Positions 46,083 through 54,566 are shown, counted from the first letter of the stretch. The stretch is 64,000 nucleotides of DNA from Streptomyces asoensis (GCF_013085465.1 NZ_CP049838.1:3906001-3970000); one strand, 5' to 3'. Translations and numbers: made by a program. Notes: a model not told the origin generated them from the sequence alone.

Positions 46083-46145
46083 GACAGCATTTTCGCAGGC
46101 CGCGAGCGCTCCCCGCGCGCCCGCCCGGACAGCGGCCGGACGGCT

Positions 46146-46260
46146 GCCGGGCAGCGGCCGGGAGCGGCCGGGAGCGGCCGGGCAGCGGCCGGGAGCAGCC
46201 GGGAGCGGCCGGGCAGCGGCCGGGAGCAGCCGGGCAGCGGCCGGGCAGCGGCCGGGAGCG
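46146..46260. repeat. Tandem repeat A: eleven units of GCCGGG(C)AGCG
   Basis: Eleven direct units of 10 or 11 bp, alternating between GCCGGGAGCG/A and GCCGGGCAGCG in the length order 11,10,10,11,10,10,11,10,11,11,10. It is a minisatellite-like array, prone to copy-number change. Confidence 0.9.
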
Positions 46261-46281
46261 GGCCGCACAAGCAGGCGAGCA

Positions 46282-46398
46282 TCAACCGGACAAGCGGGCG
46301 AGCAGGAGCCGGACGAGCGGACGAGCATCGGCCGGACCGGCGGGCGAGCAGGAGCCGGACGAGCGTCGGCCGGACCGGCGGGCGAGCTGGAGCCGGGG
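46282..46398. repeat. Tandem repeat B: three 38-bp units
   Basis: Units at 46282-46319, 46328-46365 and 46366-46398 (the last shortened to 33 bp). They share the core GGGCGAGCAGGAGCCGGACG, with CTGG replacing CAGG in the third. An 8-bp insert separates units one and two. Confidence 0.85.
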
Positions 46399-46484
46399 AG
46401 CCGTCACGGAGCTCACGGTCACGCGCGCGTTCGCTCGGGGCCCACGCGCGGCCGGGTGCCGCGCCCGTCACATCGGAGGCGTCC

Positions 46485-46874
46485 TCACCGGCAGCTGTCC
46501 GCCGCCTCGATCAGCCGCGCCGCCTCACCCAACGCCCGCCGCAGCACCGCCGGATCCGTCGCGAGGTCCGCCTCGCCGGGGGGCACCAGCCAGTCCGAGC
46601 CCTCGACCGGCGACTCGGGGGCGAGTCGCAGTCCCCTGCCGTCGGTCCTCGTACAGGTACTGCCCGGCATGTCCCATGCCGCCGCCGTCCCGGCCGGCAC
46701 CACGAAGCCGAGCGTGTCGTCGCCGTCGTCGTGCAGGACGGGCCCCACACCGTCCCCCGTCGCCCCCCTCCGCAGGATGTCGACCGCCTCCAACCCCTGA
46801 CGGGTCGGCACCGTCACCAGGTCGCACGCCGCCACCGAAGTCATAGAAGGAACATTGCTCTGGCTGGTCTCCAT
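46485..46874 (-). CDS. Conserved hypothetical protein beside the NsdA-like regulator
   Basis: A 129-residue soluble protein that I do not recognise. It begins METSQSNVPSMTSVAACDLVTVP after GGAGG at 5 nt; a second ATG at 46844 is possible. The middle, RQGLEAVDILRRGATGDGVGPVLHDDGDDTLGFVVPAGTAAAWDM, is a small alpha/beta stretch with a DDGDD acidic turn; the end (LRRALGEAARLIEAADSCR) is helical. Small proteins of this type occur next to HTH/TPR regulators in Streptomyces; here one starts about 260 bp away, divergently. Confidence 0.6.
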   Translation of the reverse strand: METSQSNVPSMTSVAACDLVTVPTRQGLEAVDILRRGATGDGVGPVLHDDGDDTLGFVVPAGTAAAWDMPGSTCTRTDGRGLRLAPESPVEGSDWLVPPGEADLATDPAVLRRALGEAARLIEAADSCR

Positions 46875-47129
46875 CCCGGCCTCCACCGCGCAGCCCGCTG
46901 TATTCCACAAGGCTCAACGCCCCACGACGTCAAGGGCTACGGCGGAAGTCCGCCGCAAAGGATGGCAGTTCATGGCAGAACGCGGATGAGATATCCGGTT
47001 TGTAGCCAAACAGCGCATGGCGGCCCGACCGCAGCAGGTACGTTCTTGCCCGCCGGGAACAAGGGTGCCACACGGACAACTCATCCCTATTCCGGCATGG
47101 TTCGACGGTTCGCACGAGAGGACCCGGCC

Positions 47130-48587
47130 ATGGCGTCGTCAACGGTGACCCCACCTCGGCCCGACCGGCCGGCACGGCCCAACCTCGCCTTCCGCCGCCT
47201 GCGCGGACATCGCTCACCCGCCGAGTTCGCCGCACTCGTGCGGCGGGCCGCGCGTGAGATCGGCGAGCGCGTCAGCTGTGACGCGCGCTACATCGGGCGC
47301 GTCGAGGCGGGCGAGATCCGCTGCCCCAACTACGCGTACGAGCGGGTGTTCCTGCACATGTTCCCCGGCCGCACGCTCACCGATCTGGGGTTCGCGCCCC
47401 GTGCGTCCGTGCGCGGACGAGGGGCGCGTGCTCCCGAGGACGCGCCCTGCGCGCACACCACAAGACCGGAGCGCACTACCAGTGACGAGCGGAACACGGG
47501 TGAGACGGGTGGGGCGCACAAGCCGTATGACACGCAGGACCCGTACGACAAGCACCACAACCACGAGGAGAGCGACGTGCTGCGTCGCGCATTCATGACC
47601 GGCGGAGGTGCCACCATGGCCGCCGCCACGCTGGGCCCCCTCGGGCTCGCCCACGACGCGTCGGCGGATCGTCCCGTGCGCCGCGCGGGAGCGAGCGAGG
47701 CCGGTGCCCTCGAAGAAGCGGTCCGCAGGATCCGGCTGCTGGACGACCGGCACGGGGCCGACGGTCTCTACCGGCGCGCGGCCGCTCCGCTGCGCGCCGC
47801 CTACGCGCTGCTGGACGCCGGGACGACCCGGCAGACGACCGCCGACCGGCTCCACTCGGGCGCCGGGGAGCTCGCCATCTCGGTGGGCTGGCTGGCACAC
47901 GACTCGGGCCGGTTCGACGACGCGCGCTCGCACTACGCGGAGGCGCTGGCGACCGCCCGGATGACCGGGGACCAGGGACTGGAGGCGCACGCCTTCTGCA
48001 ACACGGCGTTCCTGGCACGCGACGCGGGCCGGCCCCGGGAGGCCGTCCGCGCCGCCCAGGCCGCGCAGCGCGTCGGCCGTCCCCTGGGCTCGCCCCGCCT
48101 GATGTCGCTGCTGGCGCTGCGCGAGGCGGGCGGCTGGGCGGGGCTCGCCGACCGCACCGGCTGCGAGCAGGCCCTCGTCCGCGCACAGGCCCTCTACGAC
48201 CGGGGTCCCTGCGACAGCGACCCCGAGTGGATGAGCTTCTACGGCGAGGCCGAGCTCGAGGGGCTCGAGGCGCAGTGCTGGTCGACGCTGGGCGACTGGC
48301 CGCGCGCGGCCCGGCACGCGAAGCGGGCGGCGGACCTCCAGGACCCGCACTTCTCCCGGAACATCGCGCTGTACACGGCCGAACTGGCGGACGACCTCGC
48401 GCGCGGGGGTCATCCCGACGAGGCGGCGGTGGCCGGGATCCGGGTCCTCGACCTGCTGGACCAGGTCCAGTCGTCCCGGATCCAGACGATGCTGGCGGGT
48501 ACGGCCAGGGTGCTGCTGCCGCACCGGCGGGCGGGCGGCGTGTCCACGTTCCTGGAGCGGCACGCCTCGACACCGCGGATGGTGTGA
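47130..48587 (+). CDS. NsdA-like HTH/TPR putative regulator
   Basis: A 485-residue protein. The N-terminus (about residues 10-90) has the helical DNA-binding-like region FRRLRGHRSPAEFAALVRRAAREIGERVSCDARYIGRVEAGEIRCPNYAYERVFLHMF. A charged linker follows, then LRRAFMTGGGATMAAATLGPLGLA, which mimics a Tat signal but is internal, and a TPR-like helical repeat region to the end (SGAGELAISVGWLAHDSGRFDDARSHYAEALATARMTGD). This layout matches NsdA/NsdB-type Streptomyces proteins, which lower antibiotic production and sporulation. ATG 47130 after GAGAGGA; a longer upstream frame is ignored. Confidence 0.72.
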   Translation: MASSTVTPPRPDRPARPNLAFRRLRGHRSPAEFAALVRRAAREIGERVSCDARYIGRVEAGEIRCPNYAYERVFLHMFPGRTLTDLGFAPRASVRGRGARAPEDAPCAHTTRPERTTSDERNTGETGGAHKPYDTQDPYDKHHNHEESDVLRRAFMTGGGATMAAATLGPLGLAHDASADRPVRRAGASEAGALEEAVRRIRLLDDRHGADGLYRRAAAPLRAAYALLDAGTTRQTTADRLHSGAGELAISVGWLAHDSGRFDDARSHYAEALATARMTGDQGLEAHAFCNTAFLARDAGRPREAVRAAQAAQRVGRPLGSPRLMSLLALREAGGWAGLADRTGCEQALVRAQALYDRGPCDSDPEWMSFYGEAELEGLEAQCWSTLGDWPRAARHAKRAADLQDPHFSRNIALYTAELADDLARGGHPDEAAVAGIRVLDLLDQVQSSRIQTMLAGTARVLLPHRRAGGVSTFLERHASTPRMV

Positions 48588-48602
48588 GACCCGGTTCCCG
48601 GA

Positions 48603-48640
48603 ACCGCCCGTGGTCACCGCGACCGCCCGTGGTCACCGCG
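48603..48640. repeat. Two tandem 19-bp units between convergent genes
   Basis: ACCGCCCGTGGTCACCGCG occurs twice head to tail and a partial third copy (ACCGCCCTCGG) follows. It fills the gap between two convergent genes. Confidence 0.8.
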
Positions 48641-48651
48641 ACCGCCCTCGG

Positions 48652-49245
48652 CTACCCGAGATGCCCGAGGTCGTTCCAGCTCTCGATCGCCGGTTCGCCG
48701 TAGGCCCAGCCCAGGACCGACAGTGACGTCGGGTTCAGGCGGATCCGGGCCGCGAAGTCCAGCGGCAGACCCAGCCAGCGTGCCCCGATGGAGCGGAGAA
48801 TGTGCCCGTGGGCGAAGATCAGCACGTCCCGGTCGGCCGAGCGGGCCCAGGCGACGGCCTCGTCCGCACGGGCGGTCACCTCGGCGAGCGTCTCGCCCTC
48901 GGGGACGCCGTCGCGCCAGATGAGCCAGCCGGGCCGGGCGGCCTGGATCTCGGCGGGCGTCATGCCCTCGTAGGCGCCGTAGTGCCACTCCATGAGGGTG
49001 TCCCAGGTGGTGGCCCGCTCACCGAAGCCGGCCAGCTCGCACGTCTCACGCGCGCGTGCCAGCGGGCTGGTGCGTATCTCCACGTCCGTCAGGCCGTCGT
49101 ACGGCGGCCTGCGCAGCCGCTCGCCGAGCAGCTTGGCACCCCGGCGACCCTCCTCCAGGAGCGGCACATCGGTCCTGCCGGTGTGCTTGCCGGACAGCGA
49201 CCACTCCGTCTGTCCGTGCCGGGCCAGCAGGATGCGCGGTGCCAT
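48652..49245 (-). CDS. Histidine phosphatase family protein (phosphoglycerate-mutase-like)
   Basis: A 197-residue branch-1 histidine phosphatase. It opens [42 protein letters not shown] (RHG with the phospho-accepting His), followed by [16 protein letters not shown], the Glu in [10 protein letters not shown] and the second His in [20 protein letters not shown]. All four catalytic positions appear present. ATG 49245 follows GGAAAGG. The substrate is unknown: a sugar phosphate or small acid phosphate is likely. Confidence 0.9.
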   Translation of the reverse strand: MAPRILLARHGQTEWSLSGKHTGRTDVPLLEEGRRGAKLLGERLRRPPYDGLTDVEIRTSPLARARETCELAGFGERATTWDTLMEWHYGAYEGMTPAEIQAARPGWLIWRDGVPEGETLAEVTARADEAVAWARSADRDVLIFAHGHILRSIGARWLGLPLDFAARIRLNPTSLSVLGWAYGEPAIESWNDLGHLG

Positions 49246-49468
49246 GGGGGACCTTTCCGGAAAAACCCTGAGCGGAATCAGGGGAGAAATCAGGGGCGGA
49301 GCCCTTCCATCATCGCTCACCCTGAACAGGGGCAACCCGGTGGGCGATCTCAGCGTCTTTGAGAGCCGGGGCGCCAAAAAGGGCCGCGCACATACGCCGT
49401 AAAGTGGCCCGTCCCGAGCCACCGGCACACCAGCGACGAGACAGCGACACGAAGGGGGAGGCGATCGG

Positions 49469-50422
49469 ATGCCGCAGACCGAGACACCAGGCACCGAGGC
49501 GGCCCCGCGGACACGGCTGCGCTGGTGGACCGAGCTGCCCCTGATCCTGCTGGTGTACGCCTGCTACTCCGCGGGCCGGCTGCTCGCGCGGGGCGATGTG
49601 ACCACCGCCGTCGACCACGGTCTGGCGATCCTGCGCATCGAGAAGTTCCTGCACATCAACGCCGAGCACCCGCTGAACCGGCTGTTCAGGACCCAGGCGT
49701 GGATCGGTGTGCCGGCCGACTTCTGGTACGCGTCGCTGCACTACCTGGTGACGCCGGTGATCCTGGTCTGGCTGTTCCGGTCCCGGGCCGTGCTCTACCG
49801 GGAGGCCCGCACCTGGCTGATGACGTCCACGTTCATGGGCCTCATCGGCTTCATACTGCTGCCCACCTGCCCGCCCCGGCTGCTGTCGGCCGGCCACGGC
49901 TTCGTGGACACCATGGCCCAGTACAGCTCGTACGGCTGGTGGGGCGCCGAGGCGAGCGCGCCGCGCGGCATGGGCGGCATGACCAACCAGTACGCCGCCA
50001 TGCCCAGTCTGCACGTCGGCTGGGCCCTGTGGTGCGGCGTCATGCTGTGGCGGCACGGCGGCACGCGTACGGCGAAGACGGCCGGTGTCGTCTACCCGCT
50101 GGTGACGACGCTCGTGGTGATGGGCACCGCCAACCACTACTTCCTCGACGCGGTCGCGGGCGCGGCCGTGATGGGCCTCGGGCTGCTGCTGACGCCGTTG
50201 GTGATGCGCGGCGCGGACCGCGCCCGGGTGTGGTTCGCGGACCGTGTCCCGCTGGTCGCGGCGGCCTCTGCGGGCACATCGTCCTCGATTGTCAGTGGCG
50301 GATGCCAGACTTCGACGGGTGAGCGAATTCCACGGCAGCGCGAGTCACGGTTCGGCCCCGGAGCCGAGCCGGGTGCCTCCCCCTCGGACGCGGGGGACGG
50401 CGCTCCGGCAGCGGCTCGCTGA
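49469..50422 (+). CDS. PAP2-superfamily membrane protein (inositolphosphotransferase-like)
   Basis: A 317-residue integral membrane protein of the Aur1/Ipt1 type with about five to six helices ([17 protein letters not shown] is the first). The PAP2 catalytic pieces are [13 protein letters not shown] and [12 protein letters not shown], with the His of each motif in place. It probably transfers or removes a phospho-group on a lipid. The last 50 residues are Ser/Gly/Pro-rich. If the downstream nuclease gene starts at its first GTG, the two genes overlap by 104 bp; the terminal residues here may be non-conserved. Confidence 0.83.
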   Translation: MPQTETPGTEAAPRTRLRWWTELPLILLVYACYSAGRLLARGDVTTAVDHGLAILRIEKFLHINAEHPLNRLFRTQAWIGVPADFWYASLHYLVTPVILVWLFRSRAVLYREARTWLMTSTFMGLIGFILLPTCPPRLLSAGHGFVDTMAQYSSYGWWGAEASAPRGMGGMTNQYAAMPSLHVGWALWCGVMLWRHGGTRTAKTAGVVYPLVTTLVVMGTANHYFLDAVAGAAVMGLGLLLTPLVMRGADRARVWFADRVPLVAAASAGTSSSIVSGGCQTSTGERIPRQRESRFGPGAEPGASPSDAGDGAPAAAR

Positions 50423-51494
50423 GCTGCGCGGCCCCGACGTTCCGGCCAAGGCGCTGGACGCCCGTGCCCTCGCGGCGCTGGCCGCCAACCCCGGCTGCGA
50501 GCGGCGCGCGATCCTCGACGGCGCCGGGGTGGACAAGGCGACGCTGGCGGACGCGCTGGGCTCGCCCTCGGCCTTCGGGCAGTCCCAGTTCGCCCTCACC
50601 CGCGGCAACGCGTTCGAGGCGAAGGTGAAGGCGGACGGCGGCGCGGAACTGCTGCGGCTGGTGCACGAGCGGCTGGACCCCGGCGCCGCGCCGCCCGCCG
50701 ACGCGGCCCTGCCCGACCTGTCCGCGATCGGCCCCGAGGGCCGTACCGCGCGCACCGCGCTGGCACTGCGCGAGGCCACCGGGGCGACCGGCACCTGGAC
50801 GCTCCTGGACCATCCGATGATCGCGCTCGACGTCGCGGGCTCCCCCGCCTTCCTGGAGCCGGACGCGGTGGTGGTGCACCCGGACGGCAGCTGGACGGTC
50901 GTGGAGATCAAGTCCTTCCCGATGCTGGACGGCTCGGCGGACCCGGCGAAGGTCGGCGCCGCCGCCCGGCAGGCCGCCGTGTACGTGCTCGCCCTCGAGG
51001 CGGTCGCCGCCCGGCTCGACCCGGCCCCGCGCGTGCGCCACCGCGTGCTCCTGGTCTGCCCCAAGGACTTCTCCAACCTGCCCACCGCCTCCGCCGTGGA
51101 CGTGCGCAAGCAGCGCGCGGTCACCAGCCGCCAACTGGCCCGCCTCACCCGTATCCAGGACATCGCCGACGCCCTCCCCGAGGGCACCTGTTTCTCCCCC
51201 GAGCTGCCCGCCGAACAGCTCACGGCGGCCGTCGAGGCGGTCCCGGCGGCGTACGCGCCCGAGTGCCTGGCCGCCTGCGAGCTGGCGTTCCACTGCCGTG
51301 AGCGGTCCCGCACGGCCGGCGCGGTCACCTCCCTGGGCCGTTCCGTGCGGGCCGAGCTGGGCGGGCTGACCACCGTCGAGGACGTCCTGGCGGCGGCACG
51401 CGGCGAGAGCGGCGATCCACGGGATCCGGCGGTGGCCGCCCTGCGCCGGGCCGCACGACTCCGCGCCGACGCCCTGGGGACGACGTGTCACTGA
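50319..51494 (+). CDS. RecB/Cas4-like nuclease with probable Fe-S cluster
   Basis: A 391-residue PD-(D/E)XK nuclease (numbered from GTG 50319). RecB-type motifs: RGNAFEAKV (residues 95-103), Asp182 in FLEPDAVVV, Glu196 and Lys198 in VVEIKSF, and Q219-x3-Y223 in RQAAVYVLAL. One cysteine before the core (Cys60, NPGCERR) and three after it (Cys317, Cys321, Cys327 in ECLAACELAFHC) match the split 4Fe-4S arrangement of Cas4, AddB and Dna2. A GTG at 50373 is an alternative start with less overlap on the PAP2 gene. It overlaps the next gene by 10 bp and should work with the helicase two genes on. Confidence 0.78.
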   Translation: MSEFHGSASHGSAPEPSRVPPPRTRGTALRQRLAELRGPDVPAKALDARALAALAANPGCERRAILDGAGVDKATLADALGSPSAFGQSQFALTRGNAFEAKVKADGGAELLRLVHERLDPGAAPPADAALPDLSAIGPEGRTARTALALREATGATGTWTLLDHPMIALDVAGSPAFLEPDAVVVHPDGSWTVVEIKSFPMLDGSADPAKVGAAARQAAVYVLALEAVAARLDPAPRVRHRVLLVCPKDFSNLPTASAVDVRKQRAVTSRQLARLTRIQDIADALPEGTCFSPELPAEQLTAAVEAVPAAYAPECLAACELAFHCRERSRTAGAVTSLGRSVRAELGGLTTVEDVLAAARGESGDPRDPAVAALRRAARLRADALGTTCH

Positions 51495-53083
51495 TCACCA
51501 CCCTCGCCCGCCTCGAGGCCGTCACCACCGGCCGCGCCCAGCCCACCGCCACCGTCCGGCACCGGCACCTGTCCGAGCGGCCGCTGGTCTTCGTGCCGCT
51601 GACCACGGCCGGTGAGGCCGGTGCCCCGCTGGGCGCGCTGGTCGGCACCGACCGGGACGCGCCGCGGCTGCTCGTCGTACCGCAGCCGCGCGACCGCGAG
51701 CTGAGGTTCGCGTTCCTCGCCGAACTGGCCGACGTCGTCCTGCCGTACCTCGACTCCTACGCCGACGTCGTCGAGGCCGCCGAGCGCAGCGAGACCGACC
51801 CGGAGACCGGCAAACGCGTCAAGGTCGAGGTCGAGCTGTGCGCCGACGCGCCCCAGCTGATCGTCCCGAGCCGCGCGGGCGTCGACTTCGTACGCCTTCT
51901 GGGCCGCTCCATGCGCTTCAGGCGCACGGCGGAGCAGGACCCGGAGACGCCGTATCCCGCGCCTCCGCGCGTGCCGCTGCTCGGCCGGTGGCTGACCCAC
52001 TTCGGGGAGCGGTCCCGGGTGCCCGGATCCTCGCTGCTGACGGCGATGACGGAGGTCCTGGGCCGGCACTGGGCGACCGGGCAGTCCAGCCTGGAGGACC
52101 AGCACCTGGGGGCACAGCTCGCCTGGATCGCCCCGCCGCCGGGTGAGACGGGCGCGGCGGCGGCGCTGCGCGCGGAACTCGCGCGGGACGCCGCGGGACA
52201 GCTGGGGTGCCCGCCGGCCGGTCCGGCGACCGACCCGGCCTTCGACAACAAGCTGCTCGCCCCGGCCATCGAGCGCTACGACCGCGCGCGTACCGCCCTG
52301 GCCGCCGCCGAGGACGGCCTCCAGGCCGACGACCGGCTGGGCGCGCTCACCGCGGCCGAGCGGGAGATCCGCGAGCTGGTGAAGCGCCAAACGCTGCCCA
52401 CCTGGAACAAGGTGTGGGAGGGCCTGGACCTGCTGCGGGCGCTGCCGGAGGGCGCGCACGTCGAGGAGCGGTGGACGCGCGACCGCTGGTCGTTCACCGG
52501 CCACCGCGACCGGGTCGTCGCCGGCGAGCCCCCGCAGCCGCGCCGCGACGACGCGGTCACCGCCGCCAACAAGCTGGCCACCCGCGAGCGCGAACAGGCC
52601 CGGCTGGAGGCGCAGGAGGCGCTCGACGACCCGCTGGTGATGGCGGGGCGGCGGCTGGCCGGGGAGGCGTTCGCGGGCGAGGTCGTCGACGTGGTCATGG
52701 CGTACAGCGAGAGCAAGCGGCCGAGCCCGCGCCCGCTGGTCACCGTACGCACGGACGACCGGCCGCATCTCGGGGAGCGGGCGAAGGTGTTCCGGTCGCT
52801 GGGCGGGAAGCCGCAGGCGGCCGAGTTCGTGGGGCGGGACGGCGAGGAGGACGACGGCCTGTTGGTGCTGCGGATCGTCGACAAGATGGGCCGCGGCAAG
52901 GAGCCCGAGGTGGGGTCCGTGCCCGAGAAGGGCGACCGGCTCTGCTTCACGCTCTTCGAGCACGAGCAGCGCGGCGGCGCGAAGCTGCCCGACCCGGAGG
53001 ACACGCCGTGGACGCACGGCGGCCCGCCGGGCGAACAGGTGCCCGAAGTCCCCGATTCCGTCACCCAGGAGGATGTGCTGTGA
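51485..53083 (+). CDS. Unrecognised protein between nuclease and helicase
   Basis: A 532-residue soluble protein; I do not recognise the family. The N-terminal 230 residues are mixed alpha/beta (TVRHRHLSERPLVFVPLTT, LRFAFLAELADVVLPYLDSYADVV). A helical, probably coiled-coil middle spans about 260-400 (RARTALAAAEDGLQADDRLGALTAAEREIRELVKR; KLATREREQARLEAQEA). The C-terminal 130 residues look like a small beta barrel (PLVTVRTDDRPHLGERAKVFRS, LLVLRIVDKMG, GDRLCFTLFE). It overlaps the nuclease gene by 10 bp and the helicase gene by 4 bp. I infer a scaffold or the missing accessory domain of a split nuclease-helicase. Confidence 0.8.
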   Translation: MSLITTLARLEAVTTGRAQPTATVRHRHLSERPLVFVPLTTAGEAGAPLGALVGTDRDAPRLLVVPQPRDRELRFAFLAELADVVLPYLDSYADVVEAAERSETDPETGKRVKVEVELCADAPQLIVPSRAGVDFVRLLGRSMRFRRTAEQDPETPYPAPPRVPLLGRWLTHFGERSRVPGSSLLTAMTEVLGRHWATGQSSLEDQHLGAQLAWIAPPPGETGAAAALRAELARDAAGQLGCPPAGPATDPAFDNKLLAPAIERYDRARTALAAAEDGLQADDRLGALTAAEREIRELVKRQTLPTWNKVWEGLDLLRALPEGAHVEERWTRDRWSFTGHRDRVVAGEPPQPRRDDAVTAANKLATREREQARLEAQEALDDPLVMAGRRLAGEAFAGEVVDVVMAYSESKRPSPRPLVTVRTDDRPHLGERAKVFRSLGGKPQAAEFVGRDGEEDDGLLVLRIVDKMGRGKEPEVGSVPEKGDRLCFTLFEHEQRGGAKLPDPEDTPWTHGGPPGEQVPEVPDSVTQEDVL

Positions 53084-54420
53084 CCACCGAGGCCGCCTTC
53101 GACCCCGGTACCGCCGCCACCCGCGCCACCGACGCGATCCTGCGCGACACGTTGCACGGCACCGCGCGCGGGGTGGTCGTCGACTCCCCGCCCGGCGCCG
53201 GCAAGTCCACGCTCGTCGTCCGCGCGGCGCTGGAACTGGCCGACGCGGGGCGGCCGTTGATGGTGGTCGCGCAGACCAACGCGCAGGTCGACGACCTGGT
53301 CGTGCGGCTCGCCGTGAAGAACCCCGAGCTGCCGGTGGGCCGCCTGCACAGCAGCGACACCGACCCGTACGACAAGGTGCTCGACGAGCTGCCGAACGTA
53401 CGGAAGTCCGCGAAGGCGTCGGAGCTGGCGGGCCTGCCGGTGGTGATCTCCACCGCCGCCAAGTGGGCGCATGTGAAGGTCGACGAACCGTGGCGGCACG
53501 CGATCGTGGACGAGGCGTACCAGATGCGGTCGGACGGGCTGCTGGCCGTGGCCGGGCTGTTCGAGCGGGCGCTGTTCGTGGGCGACCCGGGGCAGCTGGA
53601 CCCGTTCTCGATCGTGGGCGGCGAGCAGTGGGCGGGCCTGTCGTACGATCCGTCGGCCTCGGCGGTGAGCACCCTGCTCGCGCACAACCCCGAGCTGCCG
53701 CAGCACCGGCTGCCGGTGTCCTGGCGGCTTCCGGCGTCGGCGGCGCCCCTGGTCTCCGACGCGTTCTACCCGTACACCCCGTTCCGCAGCGGCACCGGGC
53801 ACGGCGACCGGCGTCTGTCCTTCGCCGTGCCCCCGGACGGCTCCGGCACCGACCGGGTGATCGACGAGGCGGCGGAGTCGGGCTGGGGCCTGCTGGAGCT
53901 GCCCGCGCGGCACACGCCCCGGACCGACCCCGAGGCGGTGCGGGCCGTCGCGGCGGTCGTCCGGCGGCTGCTGGACCGGGGCGGCGCGGCCACCTCGGAG
54001 CTCTCCCCCGATCCGACCCCGCTGACCGCCGACCGGGTCGCCGTCGGCACGGCGCACCGCGACCAGGCGGCGGCGGTGCGGGCGGCACTGGCGGAGCTGG
54101 GCGTGCCGGACGTGACCGTGGACACGGCGAACCGGCTCCAGGGCATGGAGTTCGACGTCACGGTGATCCTCCACCCGCTGTCCGGCCGCCCCGACGCCAC
54201 CGCCTTCCACCTGGAGACGGGCCGCCTGTGCGTCCTGGCCTCCCGTCACCGGCACGCGTGCGTGGTGGTGTGCCGGGCAGGCGTGGGCGACCTCCTCGAC
54301 GCCTACCCGTCGACGGAACCGGTCCAGCTGGGAACCCTCGTGAAGTTCCCGGACGGCTGGGAGGCGAACCACGCGGTACTGGCACACCTCGCCGAACACC
54401 GGGTGGCCTGGAGACCTTGA
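53080..54420 (+). CDS. Superfamily 1 helicase (Dna2/UPF1-like)
   Basis: A 446-residue DNA or RNA helicase. Walker A is VVDSPPGAGKST (residues 34-44), motif Ia VVAQTNAQVDDL, Walker B AIVDEAYQM (Asp144, Glu145), motif III FVGDPGQLDPF, motif IV-like SWRLPASAAPLVSDAFY, motif V TANRLQGMEFDVTVIL and motif VI-like LCVLASRHRHACVVV. The short size and lack of a 1B barrel insert fit a minimal SF1B core. GTG start 7 nt after AGGAGG, overlapping the preceding gene (GTGA). It is the third member of the nuclease cassette. Its last 23 codons are duplicated downstream. Confidence 0.88.
   Translation: MTTEAAFDPGTAATRATDAILRDTLHGTARGVVVDSPPGAGKSTLVVRAALELADAGRPLMVVAQTNAQVDDLVVRLAVKNPELPVGRLHSSDTDPYDKVLDELPNVRKSAKASELAGLPVVISTAAKWAHVKVDEPWRHAIVDEAYQMRSDGLLAVAGLFERALFVGDPGQLDPFSIVGGEQWAGLSYDPSASAVSTLLAHNPELPQHRLPVSWRLPASAAPLVSDAFYPYTPFRSGTGHGDRRLSFAVPPDGSGTDRVIDEAAESGWGLLELPARHTPRTDPEAVRAVAAVVRRLLDRGGAATSELSPDPTPLTADRVAVGTAHRDQAAAVRAALAELGVPDVTVDTANRLQGMEFDVTVILHPLSGRPDATAFHLETGRLCVLASRHRHACVVVCRAGVGDLLDAYPSTEPVQLGTLVKFPDGWEANHAVLAHLAEHRVAWRP
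54348..54420 (+). repeat. 73-bp direct repeat, copy 1 (end of helicase gene)
   Basis: Begins CCCGGACGGCTGGGAGGCGA and ends with the helicase stop TGA. An identical copy lies at 54494-54566, 146 bp away start to start. Confidence 0.92.
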
Positions 54421-54493
54421 CCTCGCCACCCACCCACCCGTCTGTCCGCCGGCCGGAGGCCGGCACGCCGCCGGAGGCGGCCGGTGAACACAG

Positions 54494-54566
54494 CCCGGAC
54501 GGCTGGGAGGCGAACCACGCGGTACTGGCACACCTCGCCGAACACCGGGTGGCCTGGAGACCTTGA
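54494..54566 (+). repeat. 73-bp direct repeat, copy 2 (non-coding)
   Basis: An exact copy of 54348-54420 outside the helicase gene. The 73-bp spacer carries two consecutive perfect hairpins with GGA loops, GCCGGCC-GGA-GGCCGGC (54448-54464) and GCCGCC-GGA-GGCGGC (54467-54481). Confidence 0.92.

Larger units (their letters stand above)
46083..46484. other. Repeat-rich intergenic region
   Basis: About 400 bp between two minus-strand genes, dominated by two GC-rich tandem-repeat blocks given separately. All six frames stay open for long stretches because the repeats lack A and T, so open frames here mean nothing. The promoter of the spermidine-synthase-like gene must lie in or next to the repeats. 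Confidence 0.6.

Noticed and set aside
46083..46328. An N-terminal extension of the spermidine-synthase-like protein through the tandem repeats.
   Set aside because: The extension is repetitive Pro/Ala/Arg sequence produced by the DNA repeats. The ATG at 46082 gives a normal family N-terminus.
46146..46398. A CRISPR array.
   Set aside because: The repeats are contiguous without unique spacers and no cas genes are nearby. The Cas4-like nuclease at 50319 belongs to a helicase cassette.
46731..47129. A long N-terminal extension of the NsdA-like regulator.
   Set aside because: The reading is not protein-like and it crosses a divergent gene. A good ribosome-binding site supports ATG 47130.
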